The notes below the pieces were generated by a model, which saw nothing but the letters and a program-made list of their open reading frames with translations, had not been told where the DNA came from and made no database searches. 64,000 nt of DNA from Phallusia mammillata. Its lineage: Eukaryota > Chordata > Ascidiacea > Phlebobranchia > Ascidiidae. This document shows positions 1-14,000 of this stretch, piece by piece (the stretch's first letter is position 1; the number at the start of each line of letters is the position of its first letter). The stretch lies in assembly GCA_003260075.1 (NCBI GenBank), contig QLIY01000050.1:232005-296004 (forward strand), given 5' to 3'. Position numbers and translations under genes: made by a program.

Positions 1-617
1 ATAGGACTCCAACCCCCAAGATATGTCTAAGGCAAATTTGTCTTGCCTCGACAGGGTATAGTTTAACCAATGAGTGCCTTAGAATATTTAGTGCCTTTAG
101 AATATTCGTTTTTAATTCATTTTTTAGTATGCGAACGCTCCGTACGTTTCCTATGTATGAGTGGGCAAACAACTATAGTTGCCATCAAGGGGACACGTCA
201 ATGGCAATTTAACACAATACAACAACCGAAGTATAGAAATTCAAGAGCGAATCGAATGCTTTGATATTTGATAATGTCAATTCTTGAAACTTGACCTTTT
301 CGATCTATGTTATGTAGTCGCATTTATTTCCAATTACGCATGATAGAGCTCAGTTGCGAAATTTATTGGCCCATTCGAAGGATTTTAACATGTTTGCCAA
401 AAAACTATTCTTAAAAAATATGTATCTTTAAAACTATTCCGAAAAACTATTTTTCTCACTCAAAAGCAATTTGCTGTAATCTATGAATCAATTTCTGCCG
501 CCCACATAATTTTACAAAACGCCCAGAGGTTTTATGGTACCGCCCAGTGGGTTGAGTGGACATGCAAAGTATGGTATGTGTTTGGTAAATTTCCCTGTGC
601 AAAATGACCGTACTTAC

Positions 618-1426
618 GATTACAACTCCGGGTTTGCTCTTATTGCTGCAGGCAAAACAGCCCAGGAATGAGGTGAGCATCACTAACGCACCACATCCTA
701 TCAAAATCCCCACTGATGCCACAATGTAGGTGTCCTGCATTTGAAGTCCCTTTTTGTCCACCATTACCCATATTCCAAGACCAAGAATAACCGCCCCGCA
801 TAACTAAAAATCAATGTTCAATATTCATACTTATCAATCAGTAATATTTATACTATTTAAAAAATTTCAACAGCACATAACACACTTGACTCGATAACAT
901 TTGCTTTTAAAAGTATCCTTGCTGTTTTACAAAACATTTAAGAGTGACAATTTTGACGAAGTGACAATGCGAATAAAATACGTAATGCGAATCAGAACAA
1001 ACTGTCGTTGATGGAATAAAATATATATTAGGGCCTAATATATATTTTATTCCATCTACGACAGTTTGTCAGTGTGATTTAGCTTGTTTTACAATAAATT
1101 ATCCGAAAGCAAAAAAACACATAAGCTTTTATATTGACACGCTCAATTACTAAACTTGTCTTCAAGGCTTTCACTGCAAACAAATGTACATCACTTGTTT
1201 TTCTGACACTGATAAGTTTGCAAACAACTGTTAAATAAGTTTGAAATACAATCTGCTTAATCGAAACAAATCTAATTCACATGGGTGTGGTACCATTTTC
1301 GCCTTTTCTAATTCTTGTAATACAGAGCAGAAATTACAAAACAGAAAAAAAACTGTTTACTTACGAAAATTAATGTGTTGAAGACATACACTAAAATCCT
1401 CAGGGTAGCTGTTTTGCAATTTAACA
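618..1426 (-). CDS. Tetraspanin, second copy, exons 1-2 only (partial)
   Basis: This is a second copy of the first two exons of the tetraspanin gene at 2699-6257. Exon 1 (1426-1364) encodes MLNCKTATLRILVYVFNTLIF, the first membrane segment. Exon 2 (803-618) encodes the short loop and second membrane segment, ending in a Cys-rich cytoplasmic turn (GCFACSNKSK). The splice acceptor and the gtaagt donors are intact. The downstream exons would lie left of base 1, outside the window. The surrounding DNA matches 4832-6741 at roughly 99 percent, with scattered substitutions. The match stops exactly at the n at 1911. It may be a true tandem paralog, or the other haplotype of one gene placed twice in the assembly. 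The sequence does not decide between them. Confidence 0.75.
997..1069. repeat. 73-bp near-perfect palindrome (copy 1)
   Basis: Two arms of about 36 bases (acaaactgtcg...ttagg and its reverse complement) meet around base 1033. They would form a long hairpin in single strands. It sits in intron 1 of the tetraspanin copy and recurs at 5828-5900. It resembles a small foldback or MITE-type insertion. I see no clear target-site duplication. Confidence 0.7.
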
Positions 1427-2698
1427 TGTTTGCAAACAAAAACAACCTGCTAAGTACAGAAGCTTGAAGCCCAACACAGGTTCACGTCTACACAACTTCA
1501 AACAGAAGAAGTATTGTCGAATTCTTGCTGGGCATTATGACATCACAGACGAGCCAGGTAATAGCCTCGGGGCTTTGTTGAATCTCATATCGAGACGTGT
1601 ATAATTTGTTGCTGACGTTTTGAAACTTGATTTACGTGCGAGGGCGTAGGTCTACTACAATTTATCGCGAAGGAATACACAAGTTGACACAATAGATTTG
1701 TTTGTGTATCTAACATACAGAATATACTGCGTTAATGTGCAAAACAAAACTTATGGTTTGATTTTATTTAATTTTTATTTTTGAGGTCTATTTTGACCAC
1801 GCCTAATTGCACGTCTTTGCAGAAAATAAATACGTATGTAGGTATATAGGTTGTTAAACGAATCTTACGCACAAAGCCTTACTGTTTTTGTACGTATTGA
1901 ATAAGCGTACNTATTCCAGTTTCAAACTGGTTTTGACCGGTTTCTGCCTCCTACCGAACCACCAAACCGGTTTAAAACGGAATCGAAAAATCTCAGGTTA
2001 TAGCTTTTCCATTTTGCTGAATTCATTTGAGCAGTTACTTTTATTTGCCGTATTTTGTAACCAACTTTTTTAACCATTGCTTTTCATTTTTGAAGTATTT
2101 ATAATTTGATAATTGTTTTCATCGACGAGTTCTTGTTTTCTAGCTATTTCCTAAAATGGATTTTTTTGGAAACACAATTTTAAACTTTACCCAATCTCCC
2201 CTACGACTTGGGAGATCCGTTTTTGTACGAGATTGCTTTTTATTAAATACAAAATCTCAAAACCTGAGCGGCAGCGAGCTCTTTTTTGTTTATTTACTAC
2301 CATGCAATGTGAATAGATAAGCACTACGAGCAAAATCGTGATAATTATCTACAACTCTGACTCTCAAATGTTTGTTGTGAGTTAAATACCTAAACTATAT
2401 TTTATTAGTTGTTGAGTTCTCACTATTGAAAACCTTCCAAAAAATTAAAAAACATCATTGGGAAAAGATGAACAAAGGATAACGTTTGCGTACGTTTGTG
2501 TACAATTTTAAACAATTTTATATGTGGACTTTGGTACCTTAACGCCTAAAATAAAAAAAAATACTTTTAAACAATAACATTGTGCAGGTTTCATGTTTGA
2601 ATTAGTATTTGTGGGGCACGCGTTATAGCTTATGAAGCGTACAGCTTTAGTACACCATCTGGCGATCGCTATTTTCTTTTCCATATCTGACGACGTTG
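1427..2698. other. Non-coding spacer with scaffold join
   Basis: This stretch holds the right part of the 1.9-kb duplicate, the unresolved base n at 1911, and AT-rich sequence between that join and the 3' end of the complete tetraspanin gene. I see no gene in it. Confidence 0.6.
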
Positions 2699-5600
2699 TC
2701 ATGGAATGTGTTGATACAGACAAATAATCCAGATAGCAGCAACAATCTGTAAACAAAAACAAAATTAATACTTCGAAGAACTAGTGACAAAAATTTATGC
2801 ATATTAACCAGTTTATTGTTGCTTCAATTACAATTACATCTCACGACTTTCATATTATCTGAGCCATAAAATTACTTCTCCTAATGATTATTTACGAACA
2901 CCATAGAGCAATTCTTGTCACTTTTGATAACTCTCTTTCAAATGGCATACGATAGGCAAACTCCAGAGTTTTGTAGAATGGCGAGAAAGATTCCTAGCGG
3001 CTTAGATTAGTACATTTTTGTGGAGTTTATGTAAATGATTCAAGTTGTGGTGTTTATTTAAATGTTGATCAAAATTCATTGGCTTTAAAGTAAAATGCTT
3101 TAGGGGCGTCGACCTCCTGTATTTCATACACTAAAAACCAAGATAAGTTACGAAGCGGTACACAAAACCAATACCTGCCAAAAACAAAAGGTTAAAAAGC
3201 AATTCCTTAAAAATGTTCGATGCCTCAACTGGCCATAAACAATAAAAAATCTGGATCCAAAATGGCTAAGCAAGGTTATATCCCCACTCTAAGGGTTAAG
3301 AAAAGAAGTGTTTTGGATGTGGTGTGAGAGCGCATGTAACCATATCATTATATCTTACCTCAATAAGAATGACAACAACTGTGGTGGCGCTAATTGCATA
3401 ATAGTACGTCCTCAGCATCGCGTCACAACCCTGAAAAACAACGTAATAATGCGTTATTATTACGCACCTGAAGGTCGTGAACACAATGAGGAGATGAGGT
3501 TCCGTGAGCGCATAGGTTTTGTAAAGACCGAGCAATTTAAATTCGTATTTCAAAAAAACTGTTTTTTAAACTTAAAAGTGTAACGTTGCTGTTAACTCAT
3601 ACGAAATAACCACCCATACTCTAGGTCCATTGGATGAAAATTGATCTTTGAAAACACTGTGACGACTTTACCCACTTAAATCCAATCTCGATGGTATTGC
3701 TGAAAAAAACTATGTGTCTATATAGTCTAAAAGCGATATCTTTGGCATAAGGCGTTCTTTCAACAAGCAAAATAAACTCAACTCAACTCAACTCAACTCA
3801 TTGATCTAAGAAATAAACTCAAATCAACTCATTGTAAGCCACATTTACGTATGTATGCATACATACTATTTACCAGGGTGTGAAGAAAAGTCGGATTTCC
3901 ATTTTGGCAAGCAACAAGATTAACGGCAACTCCGTTTCCATCTAATGTACAGCAGGATTGGGGAAAATTACCGGTCGAATTGTAGTAAGCCGAATTTTCC
4001 CAATCCCAATACTTTTCCAATCCACAACAGCTTCCCTGAAATGAAATAGGTTTAGAAAAAACGAAACATCATCAAAACCTTGCGTAAAATGAACTAGATT
4101 AACAGTAAAAACAAACTTCTAACTGTCATTTAAACTTCGCCTTCAAAGTAAGAGTACCGTATTTGCAATAAACGAGTTCTTTGAAACGTACGTTTTTCAC
4201 CAAGCTATACTTTTTATTCTATGTTTTGTGTCTGTGGGTGTATTAGAGTTGGATTCAGTGTTCCATTTTCTGCTGATTTTAATGTACGATGCACCCTACC
4301 GCGTATATTCATGTGATTACGGGTCTTCAAAGCTAACAATATTCTGATAAAAGGACCGGATCTTGGAAAACTTTTTGTTTTGCAACTTGTTTAGAAACAA
4401 AACAGCGCTTTAATCTATTTTATCAAAAATGGTACTGTTTAGGTAGGTAACATGTAACAACATGCCATATCACATATAGTGACGCAATTTTTGTGTCGCC
4501 GAAGACGTTTAATATAATCGTCTGGAATTTTGCTCACGCAGATATGGTAACCCTACTTCATCTATCTTAAAAGGTTCATTGTTCGTGGAAGTTAAACTGC
4601 ATTAGAAGAAACTTACCATGCTCTGCATTGAATCCCACATTTCTTTAACCAAAGGATCGCCAGGATATTGTTGCTTGTAGTTGTTGAATAGCGCTCGACT
4701 TGTGTTGGTGTAATACACAAGTAGAACAACACAACCGGCAACTTTCAACATGATCACAATCATCAGAAGTATACAATACTAAAATTGTAAGTAGTCGTTT
4801 AGAACATAGTTTTAGAAATCATTATAGTCAAATAGGACTCCAACCCCCAAGATATGTCTAAGGCAAATTTGTCTTGCCTCGACAGGGTATAGTTTAACCA
4901 ATGAGTGCCTTAGAATATTTAGTGCCTTTAGAATATTCGTTTTTAATTCATTTTTTAGTATGCGAACGCTCCGTACGTTTCCTATGTATGAGTGGGCAAA
5001 CAACTATAGTTGCCATCAAGGGGACACGCCAATGGCAATTTAACACAATACAACAACCGAAGTATAGAAATTCAAGAGCGAATCGAATGCTTTGATATTT
5101 GATAATGTCAATTCTTGAAACTTGACCTTTTCGATCTATGTTATGTAGTCGCATTTATTTCCAATTACGCATGATAGAGCTCAGTTGCGAAATTTATTGG
5201 CCCATTCGAAGGATTTTAACATGTTTGCCTAAAAACTATTCTTAAAAAATATGTATCTTTAAAACTATTCCGAAAAACTATTTTTCTCACTCAAAAGCAA
5301 TTTGCTGTAATCTATGAATCAATTTCTGCCGCCCACATAATTTTACAAAACGCCCAGAGGTTTTATGGTACCGCCCAGTGGGTTGAGTGGACATGCAAAG
5401 TATGGTATGTGTTTGGTAAATTTCCCTGTGCAAAATGACCGTACTTACGATTACAACTCCGGGTTTGCTCTTATTGCTGCAGGCAAAACAGCCCAGGAAT
5501 GAGGTGAGCATCACTAACGCACCACATCCTATCAAAATCCCCACTGATGCCACAATGTAGGTGTCCTGCATTTGAAGTCCCTTTTTGTCCACCATTACCC

Positions 5601-6257
5601 ATATTCCAAGACCAAGAATAACCGCCCCGCATAACTAAAAATCAATGTTCAATATTCATACTTATCAATCAGTAATATTTATACTATTTAAAAAATTTCA
5701 ACAGCACATAACACACTTGACTCGATAACATTTGCTTTTAAAAGTATCCTTGCTGTTTTACAAAACATTTAAGAGTGACAATTTTGACAAAGTGACAATG
5801 CGAATAAAATACGTAATGCGAATCAGAACAAACTGTCGTTGATGGAATAAAATATATATTAGGGCCTAATATATATTTTATTCCATCTACGACAGTTTGT
5901 CAGTGTGATTTAGCTTGTTTTACAATAAATTATCCGAAAGCAAAAAAACACATAAGCTTTTATATTGACACGCTCAATTACTAAACTTGTCTTCAAGGCT
6001 TTCACTGCAAACAAATGTACATCACTTGTTTTTCTGACACTGATAAGTTTGCAAACAACTGTTAAATAAGTTTGAAACACAATCTGCTTAATCGAAACAA
6101 ATCTAATTCACATGGGTGTGGTACCATTTTCGCCTTTTCTTGTTCTTGTAATACAGAGCAGAAATTCCATACAGAAAAAAAACTGTTTACTTACGAAAAT
6201 TAATGTGTTGAAGACATACACTAAAATCCTCAGGGTAGCTGTTTTGCAATTTAACAT
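2699..6257 (-). CDS. Tetraspanin (complete, six exons, 230 aa)
   Basis: Exons, in order of transcription: 6257-6195, 5634-5449, 4778-4617, 4035-3874, 3430-3359 and 2746-2699. All have canonical splice sites and all introns are phase 0, giving 693 bases including the stop. The protein has four membrane segments: TM1 in exon 1, TM2 in exon 2, TM3 at the start of exon 3, and TM4 across exons 5-6. The large extracellular loop carries the family hallmarks CCG (start of exon 4), a later SCC and a GC just before TM4. Two NST/NTS sequons are present (NTSR and NSTG). Tetraspanins organise membrane-protein microdomains; the partner here is unknown. The length is typical of the family. The C-tail is very short, ending IICLYQHIP. 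The gene lies upstream of a partial duplicate of itself. I did not assign a vertebrate orthologue. Confidence 0.9.
3773..3835. repeat. Imperfect (ctcaa)n simple repeat
   Basis: aactc units are repeated at about 3775-3800 and again, interrupted, to 3835. This is a low-complexity run in the intron downstream of tetraspanin exon 4. Confidence 0.7.
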
Positions 6258-6741
6258 GTTTGCAAACAAAAACAACCTGCTAAGTACAGAAGCTTGAAGC
6301 CCAACACAGGTTCACGTCTACACAACTTCAAACAGAAGAAGTATTGTCGAATTCTTGCTGGGCATTATGACATCACAGACGAGCCAGGTAATAGCCTCGG
6401 GGCTTTGTTGAATCTCATATCGAGACGTGTATAATTTGTTGCTGACGTTTTGAAACTTGATTTACGTGCGAGGGCGTAGGTCTACTACAATTTATCGCGA
6501 AGGAATACACAAGTTGACACAATAGATTTGTTTGTGTATCTAACATACAGAATATACTACGTTAATGTGCAAAACAAAACTTACGGTTTTATTTTATTTA
6601 TTTTTTATTTTTGAGGTCTATTTTGGCCACGCCTAATTGCACGTCTTTGCAGAAAACAAATTCGAAATGTAGGCATATAGGTTGTTAAACGAATCTTACG
6701 CACAAAGCCTTACTGTTTTTGTGCGTATTGGATAGGCGTAC
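4832..6741. repeat. Segmental copy 2 of the 1.9-kb tetraspanin 5' unit
   Basis: Counterpart of 1-1910. It contains exons 1-2 of the complete tetraspanin gene. Sequence continues smoothly past both ends here, so this is probably the authentic location. Confidence 0.85.
5828..5900. repeat. 73-bp near-perfect palindrome (copy 2)
   Basis: Same palindrome as at 997-1069, inside intron 1 of the complete tetraspanin gene. Confidence 0.7.
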
Positions 6742-7837
6742 ACATACTTGACCACATACAAAGTGTGAAAATAAGCTCCATTACGCCAAACAGTGGAGAA
6801 AAATCTTACAAGTGAGATGTCTAATTTCCGTTTGATGGACTCACACAAACGTATTAAATCCTTTTCGTAGATATTTACACGAACAGCTGAATCTTAGATC
6901 AGAACAGATATATCAGATTTCATCTTTACAGCCCAAGGACATTTTATCTTGTTGGCCAATTCGGTACCATGACATAAAAGCTTTGTTTTTACCACTACAT
7001 GTGACGTACATAACGGTTTGAAGATGTATCATATCTTGGTCGGTTACGCAGCGACGCAAAACTCTCATCAGTGTGTTGTTAAGTTTTGAGTATATTAACT
7101 TGGGTGCTATTGTTCCCCCCCCCCCTTTACAGCCCAAGGACATTTTATCTTGTTGGCCAATTCGGTACCATGGCATAAAAGCGTCGTTATTACCACTACA
7201 TGTGACGTACATAACGGATTGAAGATCTTGGTCGGTTACGCAACGACGCAAAACTCTTCAGTGTGTTGTTAAGTTTTGAGTATATTAACTTGGGTGTTAT
7301 TGTTCCCCCAAAATTAGATATTTAGGACACTCATCGTATACGAATTCGTCACAACATCAATATAATTAAAGCACAGTGGACCAGAGTTTTGAACCAGTTT
7401 AAAGTTAAGGCCAAAACCCGTTCCTTGGCGAAATTACAAACCCCGACCGAACCCCAAAGTTTGTTGAAATTCAACCCGAATTAGGCCCGCCAGTTAGGTT
7501 TACAGAGGTCATATTATGCAAGTATATAGCATAGTGTAAAGTCAGGTCCAATCAAGCCTGTTTTACTTAAACTGAAGCCCCAACCCCAACCCCACCCAAG
7601 AAAATCGGGCCTGGCTTAAAACTTCAGAGTGGCAAGTAAATTGAAAACTGTTGTAAAATTCAGACAAACAGGTGCATGAAGAATGGCAAAAAACAACTAA
7701 AAAATCACATGACGATTCGTCACCAAGCACCGAGAGAGAAACGACAAAAAAGGGGATTCGATCAACCGTGACAGCACCTATTAAGGAGAGTTATACAGCG
7801 GTCTTGAAGACATGACTGACCCACTGCTGCAACCAAG
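6742..7837. other. Spacer with pad-flanked direct repeat
   Basis: Bases 6925-7114 are repeated at 7126-7305, separated by eleven C (7115-7125). The rest, including a stretch rich in CCCGA/CCCAA at about 7400-7620, has no recognisable gene. The end of the stretch is the 5' flank of the five-DOMON gene. Confidence 0.6.
7115..7125. other. Poly-C pad between direct repeats
   Basis: Eleven C between copies 6925-7114 and 7126-7305. Probably an assembly join. Confidence 0.7.
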
Positions 7838-10800
7838 ATGAATTTGAAAATCTTGCTGTTTCTATGGATTGGACTTCTAGTTCGCACCAGCGAGCAAGTA
7901 ACCACGGTAAGTTTGGTTTGCTAAAATGTAGAGATTATCTGGGAGAGTCAATTTGTTTGAATATTATACATTGCAACAGATATACGTGAAATTAAATACG
8001 TTCGTTTAGCTGAAATGAAATAAACTTTAACGTGGTGGATCCCGTTTAAGTTTTTATGTGACTCAAGCAGAGTTTGTTTTATTTACGATACGAAAGTGTC
8101 TAGGTTACGCTTCGTCAACAAAATAAGTGTTCTTGAAACTTTAAGGTGGCCCAAGGGCATAGGTTAAACAATCAGAATTTGGTGATAAACTAAATTGGCG
8201 GTTTTATAACTTCCATTACGTTTGTAAGTGGTACAGGAATTTGGCAAGAGGGCCGGAAACCATAATAGACAGCTTTTCTGTCCTTCCTTTCATAAAATAT
8301 GCGAGGTAGAAATACAGTCTTTCGTATAAGCCTTTTCCCTTTATGGACCTTAACGTCAAAATAACAAACATTTCAAAAAACACAGCCTTCGCGGTTTGTG
8401 AATACTAAATATTTTTTTCCACAATCTCTGGAACGCAGCCATGTTAGAAATGTACGGTTCAGCGATTTTCTAGTCGAGCATTTGTCCGGCAGTTTCTAGT
8501 CGAGCATTTGTCCGGTTGATAATTTGTTTTGTCAAGGAGAGTTAGATGTTTCTGAATAGGTTGAAAGCATATATGTTGGCATTGAGTCAAAACGTTTGTA
8601 ACTGTTCGTACATTCCTGTATAGCCCATTAATTGGAAAATTGAGATTTTTTTGAAATTAATTCTTGATACTTTGAGTCAAAAGTGATCAAAATCGTTCAC
8701 GTGTAAATGTGACTATGTTAAATGCAGCCAAACAACGTCACCAAACGGGGCTGCTTGACACCGTCGTGACAAAATGTGCAAATATGGGAAAATTAGTTCA
8801 CACTGTGCAATACCAAAATAGATATCATCGATTACGTCACGTCTGTGCAACAATGCTGCAACGCTTACAGCAGGAAAAGAAAACATGACTAATTACATAC
8901 AGCCGGTTGCGCTAAGTATGACACCTTTGTTTTCAAAACAACTGTTTATCAGTAACCTCAACATGCTCCCCTAAAGCTGATATGACAAGGGGTGAAGCTC
9001 GTTCGATTACTGTTTTTGTCTATTATTTCGTCTTTTTGTTTTTCTTTTGTTTTTAATGTGCATGTAAATGGAAAGATCGTAACGGCGGCTTTAGATTTTA
9101 ACTTGAGGTTTATTGTTTTTTTTTTCATTATGCTCAGCGTGCCCTCAAACCGTCTGTCACATTACATTTTCATTAGATCATTTTACTGCTGCTTCATGTA
9201 ATATGGAATTTAATGACATTTACCTGATTTAAACCAACGGATTCGATTAGGTTAAGGGAAAGTTTCTTGCAAATACAAGAGCCGTAACTAGGCAAAAGCC
9301 CAGGCGGAAATGGTCTGTTTTTGTTCCCTTGTTAACAACTATATTATAGACATACAGATTAAAGCCGAAAGGGTAATGTTTTGTTCGCGGATTTTCAGCC
9401 AACCAAAATAATAGGGACCTTGTAGAAAATGACTAAGCACATAATAACACTGGTCATTAACTGTGCGTCATGTGTGGGAACCCTCAATCAGGAAGTCGTA
9501 ACCGGTCATGCGGAACCGCTCGTCATAGACAAAAAATTCAAAGCCTTTTTTCTTGAATATTGCAATTGCGTAAATATCCACTGTAATTGGAACGTGAATA
9601 TGTATTGTAAGTTAGTGTAGAAAAAAGCAACCAACAAACAGTATTTCATTTTTGACGTAAAAACATTACCAAAACTTTCTTACAAAAAAACTTTCTTTTC
9701 TTTCTTTCAAGCAACTCTTGTCCTGTTGCGGCATATTCACTTCCAAACCACGTGCCTGCGTAAAGGGTCGAGCAAAACTGGGGCATCAAAATTTCGACCC
9801 AGCGCCTCAACAGTGAAACCCCCCCCCCCCCCCCCCCCCCCCTATTGCAATTGCGTAAACATCCACTGTAATTGGAACGTGAATATCTATTGTAAGTAAG
9901 TGTAGAAAAAAGCAACCAACAAACAGTATAAAGGGGCGGTCGAGCAAAACGGGGGCATCTAAACTTCGACCCAGCGCCTCAACAGTGAAGCCCCCCCCCC
10001 GTAGGCACACGCGTCAGCAGCATGACAAAGCGAGTTTTAAGGTCAAAAATCCAAAAATATTTTGCATTTCCATGCAACGTACTCAACAAGCATTGTTATT
10101 TTTACCCCCGTTTTGAGAAAAGGAGTAAAAATAGACAAAACACAATTACGACATAATGCCTTTTGATGTCGTTTTACGCCTAAATTCATACACATTATGA
10201 ATATAATTTCCGGTACGGTGTCAAACGTCCCTGTGTCATAATGCAATATTGCCAAAACAGCAACAGCAGAATGATATGTCTGCCCTAAAAACCCATTTAT
10301 ATTCATGTGCGTTGAAGCAGAAATACCCGCGTACGAATCCCGATAAGTTTTTTTTGAATAGTTTCGGTCTTTTTGGCTTATGTATAGCCATATATTTTTT
10401 TTACTGGACAGCGTTTAACATCGCAATATTTGAAACATTAACTAAAGGGCATTCAACAGGTGCGTCATTCAGTGCACGTATTATTCTGTCAAACGCAGTT
10501 AATCAACACAGCAAATTATGCGTATGTACGTCAGTGCCCTGGAACACTCAGCTTACTTCCTGCCCCCAAATAACTCTTTTTTTATACACGGGGGTCGAAC
10601 CCATGACGAACCCAAATTTGTTTCTTTCACAAAAGAAAGGCAAGATATATGTACATGTAAACAAACAAACTGACAAACGCTCGGAAATAAACGGCAATCA
10701 GACCACTTAATTAAGCACTCTGCAGTTTTTTTGGCGATAATAAGTTCGGACTGATTCATTATTTTCAATGCGTTAACAAATTAATCTACAATTGGTATAT

Positions 10801-10989
10801 TTCATGCAAATTTACATTGGTAAGTTACGTCACAAATAGGGCACATTAAAAAGTACAACTTGATAATGGCACAAGAGAACTGTGGGTATGTGTTCTAAAA
10901 TATAGCTTTTTTTTTTTCACGGAGTTCGAACCCAGGACACTCCCGGGGACGTATCCCGATGAAGGTTTTTTATGTCTGTATATGCGTCA

Positions 10990-11071
<82 letters not shown>

Positions 11072-14000
11072 TTTTTTAGATCGGCAGTTCCTTAGATGAT
11101 ATACGACCCCTAGTGGACGGCGGTGCGTACTGGACAGTGCCGGGAGATGGCAATTCGTCTCCAATCGAAATTCGCTGGCAACCCGTTGCAAACGGCGGCA
11201 GGATGCGGTTTACGATTACAGGAAATGACACCGGATACGTTGCTATGGCGATATCAACTGACGAAGCAATGGTAAGAATTACGCGTTATAAATTGTTGAT
11301 GTTTAAAATGTGCTACTTATTAGTTGAGTTCTGCGACCGATTAAACCTTCAAACCGTTAAAGTGTTTCCAATTTACACATATTTGCTTATAACGGAGTAC
11401 ATTTCAACTCTTTATGTCACAAACCATAGTTTTGCTATAATGAAGGTCTAAACACTTGTCGATCTTTATAAATCTTCAAATAATAAATATGATATGATGT
11501 TAAAATACATTTTAGTGTTTTTTGAGGTTTCGCGGATTTACGAAAATCATTAACGAGCTGAGGGTTGAGAAACCTTGAGATTTATGTTTGCTCATATCTT
11601 GTCTCGAATACAAATTACAAATGTTACAACAAGTATTACAGAACTTTGGTTTGTTTCAGGGCGTGGCCGATGACTGCTATATTTGTTCCCGCATAAATCC
11701 CACTTCGGATACCGTGCAAGTACGGTCCGCTCATTTGGTTGGAGAGACGGAGCCAGTTTACGATGCAGTGGTAATGATACTAAAGCTAATCAACAACTAA
11801 TAAATAAAAGCACTCGATTTAAAAATAGGTTTACAGTAAAAAAAATTAAAAAAAAACAACGATTTGCTTTGAAGTATTTTGTCAACGATTTTTGTAAAAT
11901 TGCTAAAGCTGGAATAAATATTCGTACATCACAGGTCGATCCCGCTGACGTGGAGGCAACAAACCTTGAAAATGGTACCATGACTTGCACTTTTCTACGC
12001 GACATCAGCCTGACTAAGCTAGTTTCGGGGGTGGAAACCACTTGGAACTTGTCAAGTGAAGCATTTAACTTGCTCTATGCCCAGGGGCCTGTGCTTGCAA
12101 ACGGCAATATTGTTCAGCATACGCATAGAAAACACACGAACTCAGCATTCAGGCTGATTACAAGTAGGTCACAGAAATTGAGTTACTATGAGTTGTTTAC
12201 GCATTTCCAGGTCCGTATTGCGTTTGGGCAAAAATATTCGAAATATTATTGTAGGACTAAACGTTTACACAAAACGTAAGAGAAATATTTTTTTCTGAAA
12301 TATCTGTAGATTTTTCGCGTAAAAGTCAAAAAAATAGCTTCTGCGTTTTTTTTTTTTGTAAAGTATCATTAGCCATTTGTTGGTAATATCTGACACTATA
12401 AAATTAAGTCCAATTCAACCACTGCGTGATTTAAACTTTTAAACTTTTAACCACCCTTCTGCAGCTGATAGGTTTAACTTAAATTTTTGCTTTAATTTTC
12501 ATTAATGATTAGTAAGTAAGCGCTTTTTTGCGATAAGAATAAACTACTTATTCGGCATGTAAGATAACAAGATCAAACAAATTTGTTTTGATCAAAATAA
12601 TTAATAACTTAAAAAATATTGTCCAAATTAGGTACTGAGGACGACATCGCTGCTCTGGTTGGTGGAGGTGGCACGTGGTTCGTTCCTGGCGGGAAACTTA
12701 TCACCTGGCAACCGTTTGTGCTTCTTGGTGTTGAATGGATAAAGTTCACGATAGTTGGCGACGCGACGGGATACGTTGCTATGGCAATATCAGTGGACGA
12801 GAATATGGTGCATATAACTATTGAGTTAAAGCGACAGGAAACGATTCGTTGTTATTTGACATGTTATTATTTCGTTATAGAGTGATGATGACGCTTACAT
12901 ATGCTCGCGCGAATCGCCTTCGTCATCAACGGTTGTGACGCAATCTGCTTATCTCACAGGCCATGCTCCTCCCACCATCATAGAACCGGTAAAAGTTCTA
13001 ACACCACCACAACACAACAGCATTTTCTAATACAAAATAAAATGTAAAGTTTTCAATCTAAAATCAACATTCGCTCAGGTTGCCCACCCCGAGTTTGTTG
13101 ACATCACAGATGGCATTATGACATGTGTTTTTCTACGTGCGCCTAATGTGACAAAAACAGTGGGAGGACAAACGACTAACTGGGACCTGACTACCAGAAA
13201 TTTCAACTTGTTGTATGCAGAAGGAGAAGTCGCCGCTACTGGCGCTATTATGCGACACACTCATAGACAACATACACACGGACAGTTCAGCCTCACTGAC
13301 AACTCAATGTTCTCCAGAACTAGTACGTAACAAAAAAGAGTTTGTTCTTCAAGTCAATTAATCAGTCATAAGGCTGTGCACTCATCGCTCAGTAGACGCT
13401 TAGTGATCAAAGCATTGCTATTACAAGCAATAAAATTAAAGTATTACGAAAAATACTAAGGGTCAAAGACAAATATTGACCTTTTCCTTTTTAGTCGTGC
13501 TATTAAACCAAAGATCCACTGTTAAATGAATTGTCACTATTTTTTTAGTAAACCCAACTCCTAATGTGGAGGACGACGTAGCTGCTCTGATTGGTGGAGG
13601 AGGCACGTGGTTTGTTCCTAGCGGAAAGCTCATCACCTGGCAACCGTTTGTGCTTCTCGGCTCAGAATGGGTGAAGTTCACAATAGTTGGAGACGCGACG
13701 GGTTACGTTGCTATGGCAATTTCCGTCGACGAGGACATGGTGCGTACTTTTTTTCGGATTGATAATTAAAAATGGTTTAGAGTTTCCTCTTTACACACAA
13801 TGTTCGAGTTAGTAGAGCAAAATTGGAATAAAATATAATAATGAAGAAATAGGCTATTTCTTAGATTTCATACTTTGCTTGCAGAGTGATGACGATTGCT
13901 ACATCTGTTCTCGAGAGTCGCCTTCGTCATCAACGATTGTGACGCAATCTGCTTACATCACATCACGTGTCGCTCCTTTCATCTTTGGACCGGTGAGTTA

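Larger units (their letters stand above)
1..1910. repeat. Near-identical copy of 4832-6741
   Basis: Bases 1-1910 align with 4832-6741 at a constant offset of 4831, with only scattered substitutions and small differences. The unit holds tetraspanin exons 1-2, their promoter side and a 73-bp palindrome. The match ends at the n at 1911, so the boundary is a scaffold join rather than a visible recombination breakpoint. Confidence 0.9.

Noticed and set aside
3429-7311. CRISPR-like or tandem-repeat array because of repeated blocks
   Set aside because: The repeats are pairs of long segments, not short regularly spaced units, and the window is eukaryotic.
8992-9201. Hydrophobic plus-strand 69-codon frame in intron 1 of the five-DOMON gene
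   Set aside because: T-rich DNA gives hydrophobic translations by composition. There is no start context or splice sites.
9646-10010. Minus-strand Gly-rich open frames
   Set aside because: Created by C runs and duplicated intron sequence. No conserved features.
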